NCBI RefSeq assembly: GCF_039523555.1
Contig: NZ_BAAAFN010000006.1
Span: 248,001-312,000 of the forward strand
Direction of reading: 5' to 3'
DNA from: Castellaniella daejeonensis
GTDB taxonomy: Bacteria; Pseudomonadota; Gammaproteobacteria; Burkholderiales; Burkholderiaceae_B
Length of the DNA stretch: 64,000 nt
A model generated the notes under the pieces. The model was not told the origin of the DNA. It worked only from the letters and a program-made list of their open reading frames with translations, and did not search any database. Of this stretch, positions 28,719-37,618 are shown piece after piece (positions within the stretch are counted from its first letter, which is position 1; every line of letters starts with the position of its first letter). The translations under genes and the position numbers were made by a program.

Positions 28719-29657
28719 TCAACCGAACACGCCCTTCAGCTTGTCCAGGATCTGGCTGCCCCGGCCGGGCACGTGCTCCATCGGCCGGTTCGGGTCCTGG
28801 GACCATTCGGCCATGGATTCGGGGTACAGCCGCACGTTCTTCTGGCCGACGATCTCGGACAGCGCGAACCAGTCGGTGGCCGCCCAATGGCCGGTGTTGC
28901 AAAACGAGATCGTTTCGGACTTCGGGTCGGGCAGGAGTTCGGCGGCGATCCTGCGCGCTTCGTCGGCCGAGACGAAGATCGAGGTGCCGGGCTTGAACCA
29001 GCGGCCGTTTTCGACGTTGACCGCGCCCTGGATCGTGCCGGGCACCTGCGCCGTCGGCGCCTTGACCTTGCCCAGGTAGAAGTCCAGCGGCCGGGCATCC
29101 ACCAGCCGGGTCTGCGGGTTGCCGACCTGCGCGGCCACCTGCTCGGTGGTGGCGATGATGGATTCGTTCAGTTCCGGCTCGAAGGCCGTCGCGGCGACCG
29201 AGGGCGCCGCCTGGTCCCGCGGCAGGCCGGCGTCCGCCCAGGCCTTCAGCCCGCCATTCAGGACGGACAGTTCCTTCAGGCCCAGGTATTTCAGGGTCCA
29301 GTACACCCGCGCCGAGGCGCCGAAGTCGGTGCCGTCGGCCCCCGACGAGATCACCACCGCGTGCGTGTCCCGGTCGACGCCCAGGCTGCGGACCAGTTGC
29401 GTCAGCCTGTCCAGCGGCGGCAGCTGGCCGGGATTGTCCGCCGGCCCGCGCCACTGGCCGTAAGGCGCCGACACCGCGCCGGGAATGTGGCCGGCGGCGT
29501 AGGCGTCGGGCGGACGGATGTCGATGACCCGCACCGACGGCTGCTGCCGGACGGCGTCCAGTTCGGCCGGCGTCAGCAGCGGCTGGGCCGACCAGGCGGC
29601 CGAGGAGGCCCCGAGAGCGAGGAAGAGCGCGCCCAGGCGGGCGGACAGGGATTTCAT
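28719..29657 (-). CDS. Secreted two-domain rhodanese (sulfurtransferase)
   Basis: Rhodaneses move sulfane sulfur via a persulfide. The 312-aa product has a signal peptide (about 1-24, ending AWSA), a first rhodanese domain with SSG in place of the catalytic Cys (about 105-107, inactive), and a second with the active loop FCNTGHWAATDW (C253). The two-domain layout with only the second active is usual in the family. Location should be periplasmic. It heads the operon with yedE, so it may generate or process the sulfur that the transporter imports. The start at 29657 gives the signal; a longer start lacks support. Confidence 0.93.
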   Translation of the reverse strand: MKSLSARLGALFLALGASSAAWSAQPLLTPAELDAVRQQPSVRVIDIRPPDAYAAGHIPGAVSAPYGQWRGPADNPGQLPPLDRLTQLVRSLGVDRDTHAVVISSGADGTDFGASARVYWTLKYLGLKELSVLNGGLKAWADAGLPRDQAAPSVAATAFEPELNESIIATTEQVAAQVGNPQTRLVDARPLDFYLGKVKAPTAQVPGTIQGAVNVENGRWFKPGTSIFVSADEARRIAAELLPDPKSETISFCNTGHWAATDWFALSEIVGQKNVRLYPESMAEWSQDPNRPMEHVPGRGSQILDKLKGVFG

Positions 29658-29720
29658 GACGATGCCTTTGGGAAACAAGAAAGCGATCGTTCATTCTCCC
29701 AGATTCGATCGCACGGCAAG

Positions 29721-29749
29721 CGATACATATAAAACCTCAAGTTATATCG
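29721..29749. promoter_or_regulatory. AT-rich inverted repeat upstream of the rhodanese-yedE operon
   Basis: CGATACATATAA and TTATATCG (29742-29749) form an inverted repeat (CGATATAA, with a 2-nt bulge in the left arm) around AACCTCAAG. It is about 65 bp upstream of the rhodanese start. It is a candidate operator or promoter region; no matching copy of the CATCG site is present. Confidence 0.35.
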
Positions 29750-29784
29750 AACACCGGCGGCATGCGATCCTCGCCACGCGGTCC

Positions 29785-30684
29785 TCAGGCTCGCAGCGGG
29801 CCGGCGAGGTTGGCGGGGATCACCTGGATCACCCGGGCGGCGCTGTCGGCGGCGGCGGCGAGCGCGTCCATCGGCGCGGCCCCGCCGGCCCAGGCGTGGA
29901 CGAAGGCGGAAGCGAAGGCGTCGCCCGCGCCGATGGTGGACTGAGGAACGACGATCCGCGCGGGATGGAAATGGCCCTGTTCGCCGTCATGGAACAGGGC
30001 GCCGCCCTGCCCCAGCGTCACCAGGACGGACTGGCCGGGCCGGCGCAGCAGCCGCCGCGCCAGGTCCCGGGCGACGTCCGGCGCGGGGGCGTCGGTATCC
30101 AGGGACACGTCCCCGCACAGCCGGGCGGCTTCGCGGGCGTTGACGCACAGCAGGTCGGCCCGTTCCCAGAGGCCGCGCAGGGCGCGGGGATCGGCCAGCT
30201 GGCGCGCGCCGGGCGTCACCACCAGCCGGTGGCGCGACGCGGCCATGCGCGCCAGGGCCTGTTCCAGCCAGGCCTGGGATTCCAGCGACAGGCCCGTCAC
30301 GTAGACGACGTCCGCCGACTCCAGGCCGGGAAAGCCCTGTTCCCCGACCCAGGTGCTGGCGCCGCGCTGCGCGTAGGCGCGCGCCGCGCCGGTCTCGTCC
30401 ACCATCACCACGGCCTTGCCCGTGGGCAGCGCATGATCGGGGATGGCGGCCTGGATGCCGTGGCGCCGGAGGATGTCCCGCAGCAGGTCGCCTTCCAGGT
30501 CGCGGCCCACGCAGGCATGGACGGTGACGTGGGCGCCGCGCGCGGCCACGTTCAGCGCGGCGTTCACCGCGCCCCCGCCGGCGTACAGGCCAATGTGCTC
30601 CACGTCCTGCTTGGCGGCGCGCATGGGCTGGACGCGGGACACGACGATGTCGACGATGGCCGCGCCGATGGTGGTGAATTGCAT
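29785..30684 (-). CDS. PfkB/ribokinase-family sugar kinase
   Basis: The 299-aa product has the PfkB fold markers: GGGAVNAALNVAARGAHV near the N-terminus and the ATP/anion-hole motif STIGAGDAFASAF near residue 250, including the catalytic Asp. It would phosphorylate a sugar or nucleoside with ATP; the substrate is not clear from sequence. It starts 12 bp after the LysR-type gene on the same strand, so the two may be one transcript. Confidence 0.88.
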   Translation of the reverse strand: MQFTTIGAAIVDIVVSRVQPMRAAKQDVEHIGLYAGGGAVNAALNVAARGAHVTVHACVGRDLEGDLLRDILRRHGIQAAIPDHALPTGKAVVMVDETGAARAYAQRGASTWVGEQGFPGLESADVVYVTGLSLESQAWLEQALARMAASRHRLVVTPGARQLADPRALRGLWERADLLCVNAREAARLCGDVSLDTDAPAPDVARDLARRLLRRPGQSVLVTLGQGGALFHDGEQGHFHPARIVVPQSTIGAGDAFASAFVHAWAGGAAPMDALAAAADSAARVIQVIPANLAGPLRA

Positions 30685-30696
30685 GGATCTGTCCGC

Positions 30697-31653
30697 TCAA
30701 AAAACAGCCTGGGATGCCTGGGATTTCAGCACATTCGCCGCCCAGTCCGCGAAGACGCGCATGCGCCGGGGCGGATGGCGGTGATGGGGAAACAACAGAT
30801 TAACCGGCATCGGCGGCGGCGGACAATCCGGCAGGACGCCGACCAGTCCCGGCGCGCGCGCGGCGCTGGCCAGCGGCACCTGGATCAGCCCGAGGCCCGC
30901 CCGGCAGGCGGCGTCATAGGCCGCGCTGTTGTCCACGGTGACCCGGGACCGCATCGGCACCCGGACGACGCGGCCGGCGGCATCCCGGTATTCGAACATC
31001 GCCGGCCCGTCCGAGGCATTGGGGCGGTAGTCCACCAGCCAGTGGCGCGCCAGGTCGTCGGGGCCGAGCGGCCGTCCGTGGGCGCGCAGGTAATCGGGGC
31101 TGGCGAAATTGCCCAGGGGCATCGCGCCCAGGGGACGGCAGGCAAGCGATTCATCGACCACCGCGCCGACCCGGATGACGCAGTCGAGTCCCTCGACGAT
31201 CATGTCGGCGCGCCGGTCGGCACTGGAGATTTCCATCCGCAAGGCCGGGTGGCGCGCCAGGAATTCCGGCAACCGGGCCATCAGCGGGCCCGCCGCCATG
31301 CCCAGGGGCATGCCGACCCGCAAACGGCCGTCCAGCGGCCCGTCCGGACGCCGGAAGAAACCGCCGAGCTCGTCCAGACCGTCCAGCACGGGCGCGCACC
31401 GCTCCAGGAAGGCCTGTCCGTCCCCGGTCAGGCCGACCCGCCGCGTGGTCCGCTGGAGCAGCCGCGCGCCCAGGCGCTTTTCCAGGCGCTGAATGGCCGT
31501 GGACACCGTCGCGCGCGGCAGGCGGAGCTGTTCCGCCGCCTGGGTGAAACTGCCCAGGGTGGCGACCCGGATGAAGATCCGCAGGTCCTCGGCCGAAGGG
31601 GTATAGGCGGGCGCGGAGCCTGGCGAAGCCGAATTGATCGAAAAATTCGACAT
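30697..31653 (-). CDS. LysR-family transcription regulator
   Basis: The product is about 318 aa. The N-terminal winged HTH (about 17-75: LRIFIRVATLGSFTQAAEQL then ATVSTAIQRLEKRLG) is followed by a LysR substrate-binding domain. I prefer the ATG at 31653 over the one at 31674. A strong inverted repeat (31656-31697) then lies just upstream, as expected for autoregulation. It is divergent from an SDR gene, its likely target. Confidence 0.9.
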   Translation of the reverse strand: MSNFSINSASPGSAPAYTPSAEDLRIFIRVATLGSFTQAAEQLRLPRATVSTAIQRLEKRLGARLLQRTTRRVGLTGDGQAFLERCAPVLDGLDELGGFFRRPDGPLDGRLRVGMPLGMAAGPLMARLPEFLARHPALRMEISSADRRADMIVEGLDCVIRVGAVVDESLACRPLGAMPLGNFASPDYLRAHGRPLGPDDLARHWLVDYRPNASDGPAMFEYRDAAGRVVRVPMRSRVTVDNSAAYDAACRAGLGLIQVPLASAARAPGLVGVLPDCPPPPMPVNLLFPHHRHPPRRMRVFADWAANVLKSQASQAVF

Positions 31654-31655
31654 GT

Positions 31656-31697
31656 ATTGTTGAATCAAGGCCATTTATCCATCCAGATTCAAACAAT
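31656..31697. promoter_or_regulatory. LysR-type inverted repeat between regulator and SDR gene
   Basis: ATTGTTGAATC (31656-31666) and GATTCAAACAAT (31686-31697) form an 11-12-bp inverted repeat with one indel. TATAGT (31697-31702) is a -10 for the SDR gene; the -35 (TTTATC) is weak, as common for regulator-dependent promoters. Confidence 0.55.
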
Positions 31698-31797
31698 ATA
31701 GTGTCCTCATCCGGCCCGCAAGCCCGGCGTCGCACGCAACGGACGCCCGGAAATCGCGACCGGCCGCCTCGAATACCCCGCCTACAGGAGATCCGCC

Positions 31798-32589
31798 ATG
31801 ACCACGACCGCCCCCCACGCCGCTCCCTCCGTCCCGCACCCCCTCGCCCTCATCACCGGCGGCAGCCGGGGCCTGGGCCGCGCCTCCGCCCTGCACCTGG
31901 CGCGGGCGGGATGGGACATCGTCCTGACCTACCAATCCCGCGAGGACCTGGCCCGGGAGGTCGTTGAGGAAATCCAGTCGCTGGGCCGCGCCGCGCTCGC
32001 CCTGCCGCTGGACACGGCCCGGACGGAGGACTTCCCCGCCCTGGCCGCCTCGCTGCCGGCGCGGCTGCGCGGCACCTTCGGCCGGGACCGCCTGGACGCG
32101 CTGGTGAACAATGCCGGAACCGGCATCGACGCCGCCTTCCTGGAAACCACCGAGGCGCAATTCGACCGGATGATGAACGTGCACCTGAAAGGCGTGTTCT
32201 TCCTGACCCAGGCGCTGGTCCCGCTGCTGGCGGACGACGCCCGCATCCTGAACGTTTCCAGCGGCCTGACCCGGTTCTCGTTCCCCGGCAAGGCGGCCTA
32301 CGCCATGATGAAGGGCGGGATCGAAGTGCTGACGCGCTACCTGGCCAAGGAACTGGGACCGCGCGGCATCCGCGTCAACGTCCTGGCACCCGGCGCCATC
32401 GCCACCGATTTCGGCGGCGGCGTGGTGCGCGACGACCCGCGGGTCCACGCCGCCATCGCCGGCAGCACCGCCCTGGGCCGCGTCGGCGAGGCGGACGACA
32501 TCGGCGGCGTCGTCGCGGCGCTGCTGGCGCCCGGCAGCGCCTGGATCACCGGCCAAAGGATCGAGGCCTCGGGAGGCATGCTGCTCTGA
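31798..32589 (+). CDS. Short-chain dehydrogenase/reductase
   Basis: The 263-aa SDR has the cofactor motif TGGSRGLGRA, NNAG (about residues 102-105), catalytic Ser in NVSSG and the YxxxK motif as AAYAMMKGG. A glycine-rich cofactor site with basic residues fits NAD(P)H, probably NADPH. Substrate is unknown. The gene is divergent from the LysR regulator and is likely controlled by it. Confidence 0.92.
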   Translation: MTTTAPHAAPSVPHPLALITGGSRGLGRASALHLARAGWDIVLTYQSREDLAREVVEEIQSLGRAALALPLDTARTEDFPALAASLPARLRGTFGRDRLDALVNNAGTGIDAAFLETTEAQFDRMMNVHLKGVFFLTQALVPLLADDARILNVSSGLTRFSFPGKAAYAMMKGGIEVLTRYLAKELGPRGIRVNVLAPGAIATDFGGGVVRDDPRVHAAIAGSTALGRVGEADDIGGVVAALLAPGSAWITGQRIEASGGMLL

Positions 32590-32596
32590 CCCGTAC

Positions 32597-32624
32597 CGGG
32601 CCGGCTCCGCAAGCCGCCGGCCCG
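32597..32624. terminator. Stem-loop between convergent SDR and yghU
   Basis: CGGGCCGGC (32597-32605) and GCCGGCCCG (32616-32624) form a perfect 9-bp stem, 7 bp after the SDR stop. No T-tract follows. Confidence 0.45.
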
Positions 32625-32641
32625 CGCGGCGGCCCCCGTGA

Positions 32642-33508
32642 TCAGGCGACCTTGTCGCGAGTGCGGGTGTCGAAGTCCGCCGCGTCGTGGCGTTCCCAGA
32701 GCTGCTCGGACGGCTCGCCGGACGTGCGATTCACCATCCGGCCGCGCCGCACCGCCGGGCGTTCGCCGATGGCCCTGGCCCAGCGCAGCGCATGGCGATA
32801 ATCGCCGGCCGACAGGAATTCCGCCGCCCCGTAGACCTGGTTCAGCAGCAGCCCGCCGTACCAGGGCCAGATCGCCATGTCGGCGATGGTGTAGCTGTCT
32901 CCCGCCACGAACTCATGGTCCGCCAGGCGCTTGTCGAGCACATCCAGCTGGCGCTTGGTTTCCATGGCGAAGCGGTCGATGGCGTACTCGATCTTCACGG
33001 GGGCATAGGCATAGAAATGGCCAAACCCGCCCCCCACGTACGGCGCGCTGCCGACCTGCCAGAACAGCCAGGACAGGCACTCGGCCCGGGCCGCCGGCCC
33101 GGCCGGCAGAAAGGCGCCGAACTTTTCGGCCAGGTGCAGCAGGATCGCCCCCGACTCGAACACTTGGATGGGTTCCGGGCCGCTGCGGTCCACCAGCGCC
33201 GGAATCTTGGAATTGGGGTTGATGGCGACGAAGCCGCTGCCGAACTGATCGCCCTCGCCGATGCGGATCAGCCAGGCGTCGTATTCCGCGCCCGAATGAC
33301 CCTGCGCCAGCAGTTCCTCCAGCATGATGGTGATCTTGACTCCGTTGGGCGTGCCCTGGGAATAGAGCTGCAACGGATGCCGGCCCACCGGCAGTTCGCG
33401 CTCGTGTGTCGGCCCCGACACGGGACGGTTGATGTTGGCGAACCGGCCGCCATTGGGCTGGTTCCAGGTCCAGACCCTGGGCGGCTGGTACTCGGACGAC
33501 TGACTCAT
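32642..33508 (-). CDS. yghU: YghU-type glutathione-dependent disulfide-bond oxidoreductase
   Basis: YghU is a nu-class GST with disulfide reductase activity. The 288-aa product has the family N-terminus (YQPPRVWTWNQPNGGRFANI), a thioredoxin-like domain with NPNSKIPAL and a long all-helical C-terminal domain (YTIADMAIWPW). There is no catalytic Cys at the N-terminal end, as in nu-class enzymes with Thr or Asn. The start at 33508 gives MSQSSEYQPP. Confidence 0.93.
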   Translation of the reverse strand: MSQSSEYQPPRVWTWNQPNGGRFANINRPVSGPTHERELPVGRHPLQLYSQGTPNGVKITIMLEELLAQGHSGAEYDAWLIRIGEGDQFGSGFVAINPNSKIPALVDRSGPEPIQVFESGAILLHLAEKFGAFLPAGPAARAECLSWLFWQVGSAPYVGGGFGHFYAYAPVKIEYAIDRFAMETKRQLDVLDKRLADHEFVAGDSYTIADMAIWPWYGGLLLNQVYGAAEFLSAGDYRHALRWARAIGERPAVRRGRMVNRTSGEPSEQLWERHDAADFDTRTRDKVA

Positions 33509-33676
33509 GCTGCACGCTCCTGACGAGCCCCCGCGCCGCGCCTTCGGCTTGCTGCCGTCTCCCGAAGAGACGTTGTCGGCCCAGGAGCGGCCCGGCGGCA
33601 AAAGCTTCTACGGTAACAGCATCGGCCGCCCCTGTGAACCGGATCCGGCCACGGCGCACGACGCATGCGCTTTTTC

Positions 33677-33705
33677 TGGACGCATCCCCCGGCCGGCCCT
33701 ATGAT
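33677..33705 (+). promoter_or_regulatory. Promoter of the GlsB/YeaQ-type gene
   Basis: TGGACG (33677-33682) and TATGAT (33700-33705) are 17 bp apart. The -10 matches five of six and the -35 four of six positions. Transcription would start about 30 bp upstream of the ATG. Confidence 0.5.
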
Positions 33706-33743
33706 GGCCCCACCAGATCATTGAAACCCAAAAGGAGTGGCGG

Positions 33744-33992
33744 ATGGGAATCATCAGCATGATTGTCGTCGGTTTCATCGTCGGCCTGCTGGCGCGGGCC
33801 ATCATGCCCGGCGACCAGAAACTGGGCTGGATCCTGACCACGGTCCTGGGGATCGTCGGCTCGATCGTGACCGGCTACCTGGGCGCGGCACTGGGCATCT
33901 ACGAGCCCGGCCAGGGCGCCGGCTGGATCGGTTCCATCGTGGGCGCCCTGATCGTGCTGGGCGTGTACGGGCTCATCGCCAAGCGATCCTGA
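33744..33992 (+). CDS. GlsB/YeaQ/YmgE-family membrane protein
   Basis: The 82-aa product belongs to the transglycosylase-associated protein family: three hydrophobic helices with the GLLARAIMPGDQKLGW turn and GIVGSIVTGYLGAALG. AAGGAG precedes the start. Relatives are often stress-induced; the name does not show enzymatic activity. It has a promoter of its own. Confidence 0.93.
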   Translation: MGIISMIVVGFIVGLLARAIMPGDQKLGWILTTVLGIVGSIVTGYLGAALGIYEPGQGAGWIGSIVGALIVLGVYGLIAKRS

Positions 33993-33999
33993 CGCGCCT

Positions 34000-34016
34000 G
34001 CCCGGGGGCTCCGGGC
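34000..34016. terminator. Small stem-loop between convergent GlsB-type gene and slyX
   Basis: GCCCGG/CCGGGC around GGGCT lies between the two stops and abuts the slyX stop. The arms are 6 bp and no T-tract is seen. Confidence 0.35.
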
Positions 34017-34249
34017 TAATAATGCGGCGGCCGCTCGTCGACGCTGCCACCCAGGCCGGGCGTGCTGCCAGCCGCAAGCTGCTGACGCAGGGCCAGCAGC
34101 TCGCGCGCCAGGGATTCGATCTGCTGCTGCTGGCGAAATACCGCATGGTTCAGCTGGTCCAGCAGGTCGTCGGCGTACGCCGCCTTGACCTCCAGGTCCA
34201 CCACCCGCTTTTCCAGAGCGGTGGAAGGGTCGATGTCGGCTTCATTCAT
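34016..34249 (-). CDS. slyX: SlyX-family coiled-coil protein
   Basis: The 77-aa product has a central heptad-rich coiled coil (about 10-60: LEKRVVDLEVKAAYADDLLD through LARELLALRQQ) and the C-terminal RPPHY that marks SlyX. The function of SlyX is unknown; it is common next to fkpA/slyD in some bacteria but not here. It starts 22 bp after the M20 gene stop side in the same direction. Confidence 0.93.
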   Translation of the reverse strand: MNEADIDPSTALEKRVVDLEVKAAYADDLLDQLNHAVFRQQQQIESLARELLALRQQLAAGSTPGLGGSVDERPPHY

Positions 34250-34271
34250 ATCCAGTGTCCTGACGGCGGGT

Positions 34272-35516
34272 TCATGCGGCGTCCGGAGACAGGAAATCGG
34301 CCAGCAGGCTGGCCACCACCCGGGTTGCGCCGCGCAAGTCTTCCAGCATAACGTGTTCGTCGGCCTGCTTGGCGCGCGACTCCATCACGGTGAGCGGCCC
34401 GGCGCCGTACATGACGGTCGGCACGCCATGTTCCGCATACAGGCGGGCATCGGCGTACAGGGGCGTACCCACGGCCGGGATGTCCTCGTCGAACACTGCG
34501 CGCGCATGCCGCTGCAGGCTGGCGACCAGCTTTTCGTGGCCGGGCAGCGGACGCAAGGCCCGCGCCAGCAGGATGCGGCGCACGTCGACGCCGATCCCCG
34601 GAATACCGGCCACGGCGGCGGCGATGAAGGCGCGCACCCTGGCCTCGACCTCGGCGGGATCTTCCTCGGGGATCAGGCGGCGGTCCATCTTCAGCACCAC
34701 CCTGCCCGGAACCACATTGGTATTGGTGCCGCCATCGATGCGGCCCACGATCATGGTGGGATGCCGGATGCCGTCGATCCGGGACGCGATGGTGCCGAGC
34801 GCGTCGGCCTGGCGGTAGATTTCGTCCAGGATGCGGCTGGCCGCCCGCAGGGCGTCATGCCCCGTCTCGGGCGCCGATCCGTGCGTGGCCTTGCCGTTGA
34901 CGACGATCTCGAACTGCAGGCAGCCATTGTGCGCCGTGACCACTGCGTGGCTGAAGCTGGCGCAGACGGCATAGTCCGGCCTGGTCAACCCGCGCTCCAG
35001 CAGCCAGCCCGGCCCCTTGAGCCCACCGTATTCCTCGTCGTAGGTGAAGTGCAGTTCCACCGCCCCCTTCAGGGGCGCCGCAACGGCTTCCAGCGCCCGC
35101 ACGGCATGCAGGTAGGTCGTGAAATCGCTCTTGGAGACGGCCGAGGCCCGGCCATAGAGGCGTCCATCCGCGATTTCGCCGCCGTAGGGATCGCGGGTCC
35201 AGCCCTCGCCCGGCGGCACCACGTCGCCATGGGCGTTGAGCGCCAGCACGGGCCCGCCCTCGCCATAGCGGCGGCGCACGATCAGGTTGGTGATGCTGCG
35301 CATGCCGTAGGCCCGCACCTCCTCGTCGGGGACGCGATGGCGCTCCACTTCCCAGCCCCAGCCTTCGACCACGGCGGCCACGGCCTCGGCATGCGGGGCG
35401 TTGTCGCCCGGCGGCGTGTCGGTCGGCACGGCGACCAGGCGCTGCAGCAGCGCCACCTGCTCATCGAAGTGGGCATCCACCCAGGCGTGCAGGTCGGCGT
35501 GCATCGTTCTTGCCAT
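34272..35516 (-). CDS. M20-family metallohydrolase in the purine-degradation cluster
   Basis: The 414-aa protein has the M20 (ArgE/DapE/ACY1) layout with two metal sites: NAHGDVVPPGEGW (about 95), the acidic pair in FTYDEEYGG and a C-terminal His-bearing segment. A dimerisation domain is inserted (about 190-300). The gene follows allantoicase by 2 bp and lies in the same run. Substrate is not visible. In the pathway the step after allantoicase is ureidoglycolate cleavage, so hydrolysis of a ureido or N-carbamoyl amide is a sensible hypothesis. Confidence 0.88.
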   Translation of the reverse strand: MARTMHADLHAWVDAHFDEQVALLQRLVAVPTDTPPGDNAPHAEAVAAVVEGWGWEVERHRVPDEEVRAYGMRSITNLIVRRRYGEGGPVLALNAHGDVVPPGEGWTRDPYGGEIADGRLYGRASAVSKSDFTTYLHAVRALEAVAAPLKGAVELHFTYDEEYGGLKGPGWLLERGLTRPDYAVCASFSHAVVTAHNGCLQFEIVVNGKATHGSAPETGHDALRAASRILDEIYRQADALGTIASRIDGIRHPTMIVGRIDGGTNTNVVPGRVVLKMDRRLIPEEDPAEVEARVRAFIAAAVAGIPGIGVDVRRILLARALRPLPGHEKLVASLQRHARAVFDEDIPAVGTPLYADARLYAEHGVPTVMYGAGPLTVMESRAKQADEHVMLEDLRGATRVVASLLADFLSPDAA

Positions 35517-35518
35517 CG

Positions 35519-36559
35519 TCAGCGCGCCAGCCGGCCCCAGATGCGCACGCGGCTGATGCCTCCGTCGGGGAACATGTTCACGCGCACGTGCGAGACCGGA
35601 CCGATCTTCCGGATGGCTTCGCCTTCGTAGAAGTGCTGCTTGTCCATATCGGTCTTCTGCTCGCCCAGCAGCTCGGGCCAGAACATGGCCTGGGTGACCA
35701 GGGACTGGTCGGTCGATTCGGCCACCAGGGCACCCTGGACCGAGACCCGGTCCGGATAGTTGCCCTTGAAGTGCGCCGTATCGATCTCGATCTTTTCCAC
35801 GGTGACGGGGTGACCCAGTTCGAGGATCAGCCAGTCGTAGCCCGGCTCCCGGCGGCGGCGGGTCTCCCAGCCATCGCCCATGTTGACTCCGCGGCCCGCC
35901 TTGATGACGCTGGTGGGCATGCCGAAGTGGGCATCGCTGTAGGCGACGACCCGCCCGCCGCTGGCCAGGGCCGAGACCTCGTACAGGGCGTCCGGGTCGC
36001 GCTGCTCCCAGTTGCAGGCCGGCTGGCCGTAGACGCGCAGGCGGGCCACGCCGCCGTCCGGAAAGATGTTCAGGCGCAGATGGGTCCAGACCCGGCCGTC
36101 GTCGATCTCGACGAAGTGATGGGAATTGCCCTGCAGCGAGCGGGCTGCGACGAGTTCGACCCATTCGGTCCCGGCGTCGGGCTCGCCTTCGCAAAACGCG
36201 GCCTGCACGGATGCGGCGGGCGGGAAATTGCCGGTGAAATGGCTGGTGTTGATGTCCAGTCCCCTGATCGTGCCCGGCAGTCCCAGCTTGACGATGGCGT
36301 GATCGTTGCCCCCATTGCGGCGGCGGCGGGTCTCCCAGCCATCCATCCACTTGCCATGGTCGTCGAACTTGCCGACGATGAAGACGGGTTCGGAGTCCTG
36401 CAGCATGCGCTGCGCCGCAGCGAAGAACTCGTCCGAGCAGGACAGCACCCGGGCGCCCAGGCTTTCGCTGGCAAGATTCGGGTGGCGGGTCGCAAAGGCC
36501 GGCAGATCGACGGACGGGGCGTCGATGACGGTGCCGACAGGCAGATTGGGGGAAGCCAT
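35519..36559 (-). CDS. alc: Allantoicase
   Basis: Allantoicase hydrolyses allantoate to ureidoglycolate and urea. The 346-aa protein has two tandem allantoicase domains, each with a GDGWETRRRR-like motif (MDGWETRRRRNGGND, about 94; MGDGWETRRRREPGYDW, about 260) and a RVNMFPDGG/RLNIFPDGG segment. The start is 36559. It is followed by the M20 gene and preceded by puuE, so it belongs to an allantoin operon controlled by the GntR-type regulator. Confidence 0.95.
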   Translation of the reverse strand: MASPNLPVGTVIDAPSVDLPAFATRHPNLASESLGARVLSCSDEFFAAAQRMLQDSEPVFIVGKFDDHGKWMDGWETRRRRNGGNDHAIVKLGLPGTIRGLDINTSHFTGNFPPAASVQAAFCEGEPDAGTEWVELVAARSLQGNSHHFVEIDDGRVWTHLRLNIFPDGGVARLRVYGQPACNWEQRDPDALYEVSALASGGRVVAYSDAHFGMPTSVIKAGRGVNMGDGWETRRRREPGYDWLILELGHPVTVEKIEIDTAHFKGNYPDRVSVQGALVAESTDQSLVTQAMFWPELLGEQKTDMDKQHFYEGEAIRKIGPVSHVRVNMFPDGGISRVRIWGRLAR

Positions 36560-36663
36560 GGGATACGCTCCAATGAGTCTGGGTAACACGCCGGGACGGC
36601 CCGAAGGCGCCCGGCGGAAAAGCCCGGGCGGTTGCCCGGTCGGGGATGGGTCGGGGCCCGGGT

Positions 36664-37593
36664 TCAGGCGGGCTTGTAGGGGTGTTCTTTCACCCAGTGG
36701 CGGGCGATGTCGGCCCGGGTGGCGATCCAGACGCGGTCGTGTTTCTGGATGTGGTCCAGGAAGCGCTGCAGGCCCGCGAACCGGCCCGGGCGGCCGATCA
36801 GGCGGCAATGCAGGCCGACCGACATCATCTTCGGCGTGGTCTCGCCTTCGGCATAGAGCACGTCGAACGCGTCGCGCAGGTAGCTGAAGAAATGATCGGC
36901 GGTATTGAAGCCCTGGGGCGATGCGAAGCGCATGTCGTTCGTATCCAGGGTATAGGGCACGATGAGCTGGGGGTGGATCTTGCCGTTGCCCAGGTCGACC
37001 TCGGTCCAGAACGGCAGGTCGTCGCCGTAGTAATCGGCGTCGTACAGGAACTTGCCTTCCTCGGCGACGATGCGCAGGGTGTTGGGACTGTCGCGACCGG
37101 TGTACCAGCCTTCGGGATGGCGGCCGAGCAGCTTGGTGACGATTTCCACGCAACGCTGGAAATGCTCGCGCTCGACGTCCTCGGACACGTCCTGGTAGTG
37201 GATCCAGCGGTAGCCGTGGCAGGCAACTTCGTGGCCCAGTTCGACGAAGGCGCGCGCGACCTCGGGGTTGCGCTCCAGCGCCATGCCCACGCCGAACACC
37301 GTCAGCGGCAGGCCGCGGCGCTCGAACTCGCGCAGGATGCGCCAGACGCCCGTGCGCGAACCGTATTCATAGATGGATTCCATCGACAGGTGGCGGGCCG
37401 GATAGGCAGCCGCGCCGATGATCTCGGACAGGAACTGTTCCGATCCCGGATCGCCATGCAACACGCAGTTCTCGCCGCCTTCCTCATAGTTGACGACGAA
37501 CTGCACGGCCACGCGTGCCTGGCCCGGCCAGTTGGCATGCGGGGGGGTTCGTCCATAGCCGGCGAGATCGCGAGGGTAGTGCTGTGCTGCCAT
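36664..37593 (-). CDS. puuE: PuuE, polysaccharide-deacetylase-type allantoinase
   Basis: This is the metal-independent allantoinase that opens allantoin to allantoate. The 309-aa product has a NodB-like barrel with NYEEGGENCVLHGD, HGYRWIHYQDV and HPEGWYTGRDSPNT. Some relatives are fused to OHCU decarboxylase; here only the deacetylase-like domain is present. It lies between the GntR regulator and allantoicase. Confidence 0.95.
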   Translation of the reverse strand: MAAQHYPRDLAGYGRTPPHANWPGQARVAVQFVVNYEEGGENCVLHGDPGSEQFLSEIIGAAAYPARHLSMESIYEYGSRTGVWRILREFERRGLPLTVFGVGMALERNPEVARAFVELGHEVACHGYRWIHYQDVSEDVEREHFQRCVEIVTKLLGRHPEGWYTGRDSPNTLRIVAEEGKFLYDADYYGDDLPFWTEVDLGNGKIHPQLIVPYTLDTNDMRFASPQGFNTADHFFSYLRDAFDVLYAEGETTPKMMSVGLHCRLIGRPGRFAGLQRFLDHIQKHDRVWIATRADIARHWVKEHPYKPA

Positions 37594-37618
37594 GAGAGTG
37601 TCTCCTGTGGAATGAAGC

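Noticed and set aside
33509..33743. Small coding frame between yghU and the GlsB-type gene
   Set aside because: The candidate frames are short, overlap yghU coding or lack a ribosome site; the region is better explained by promoters.
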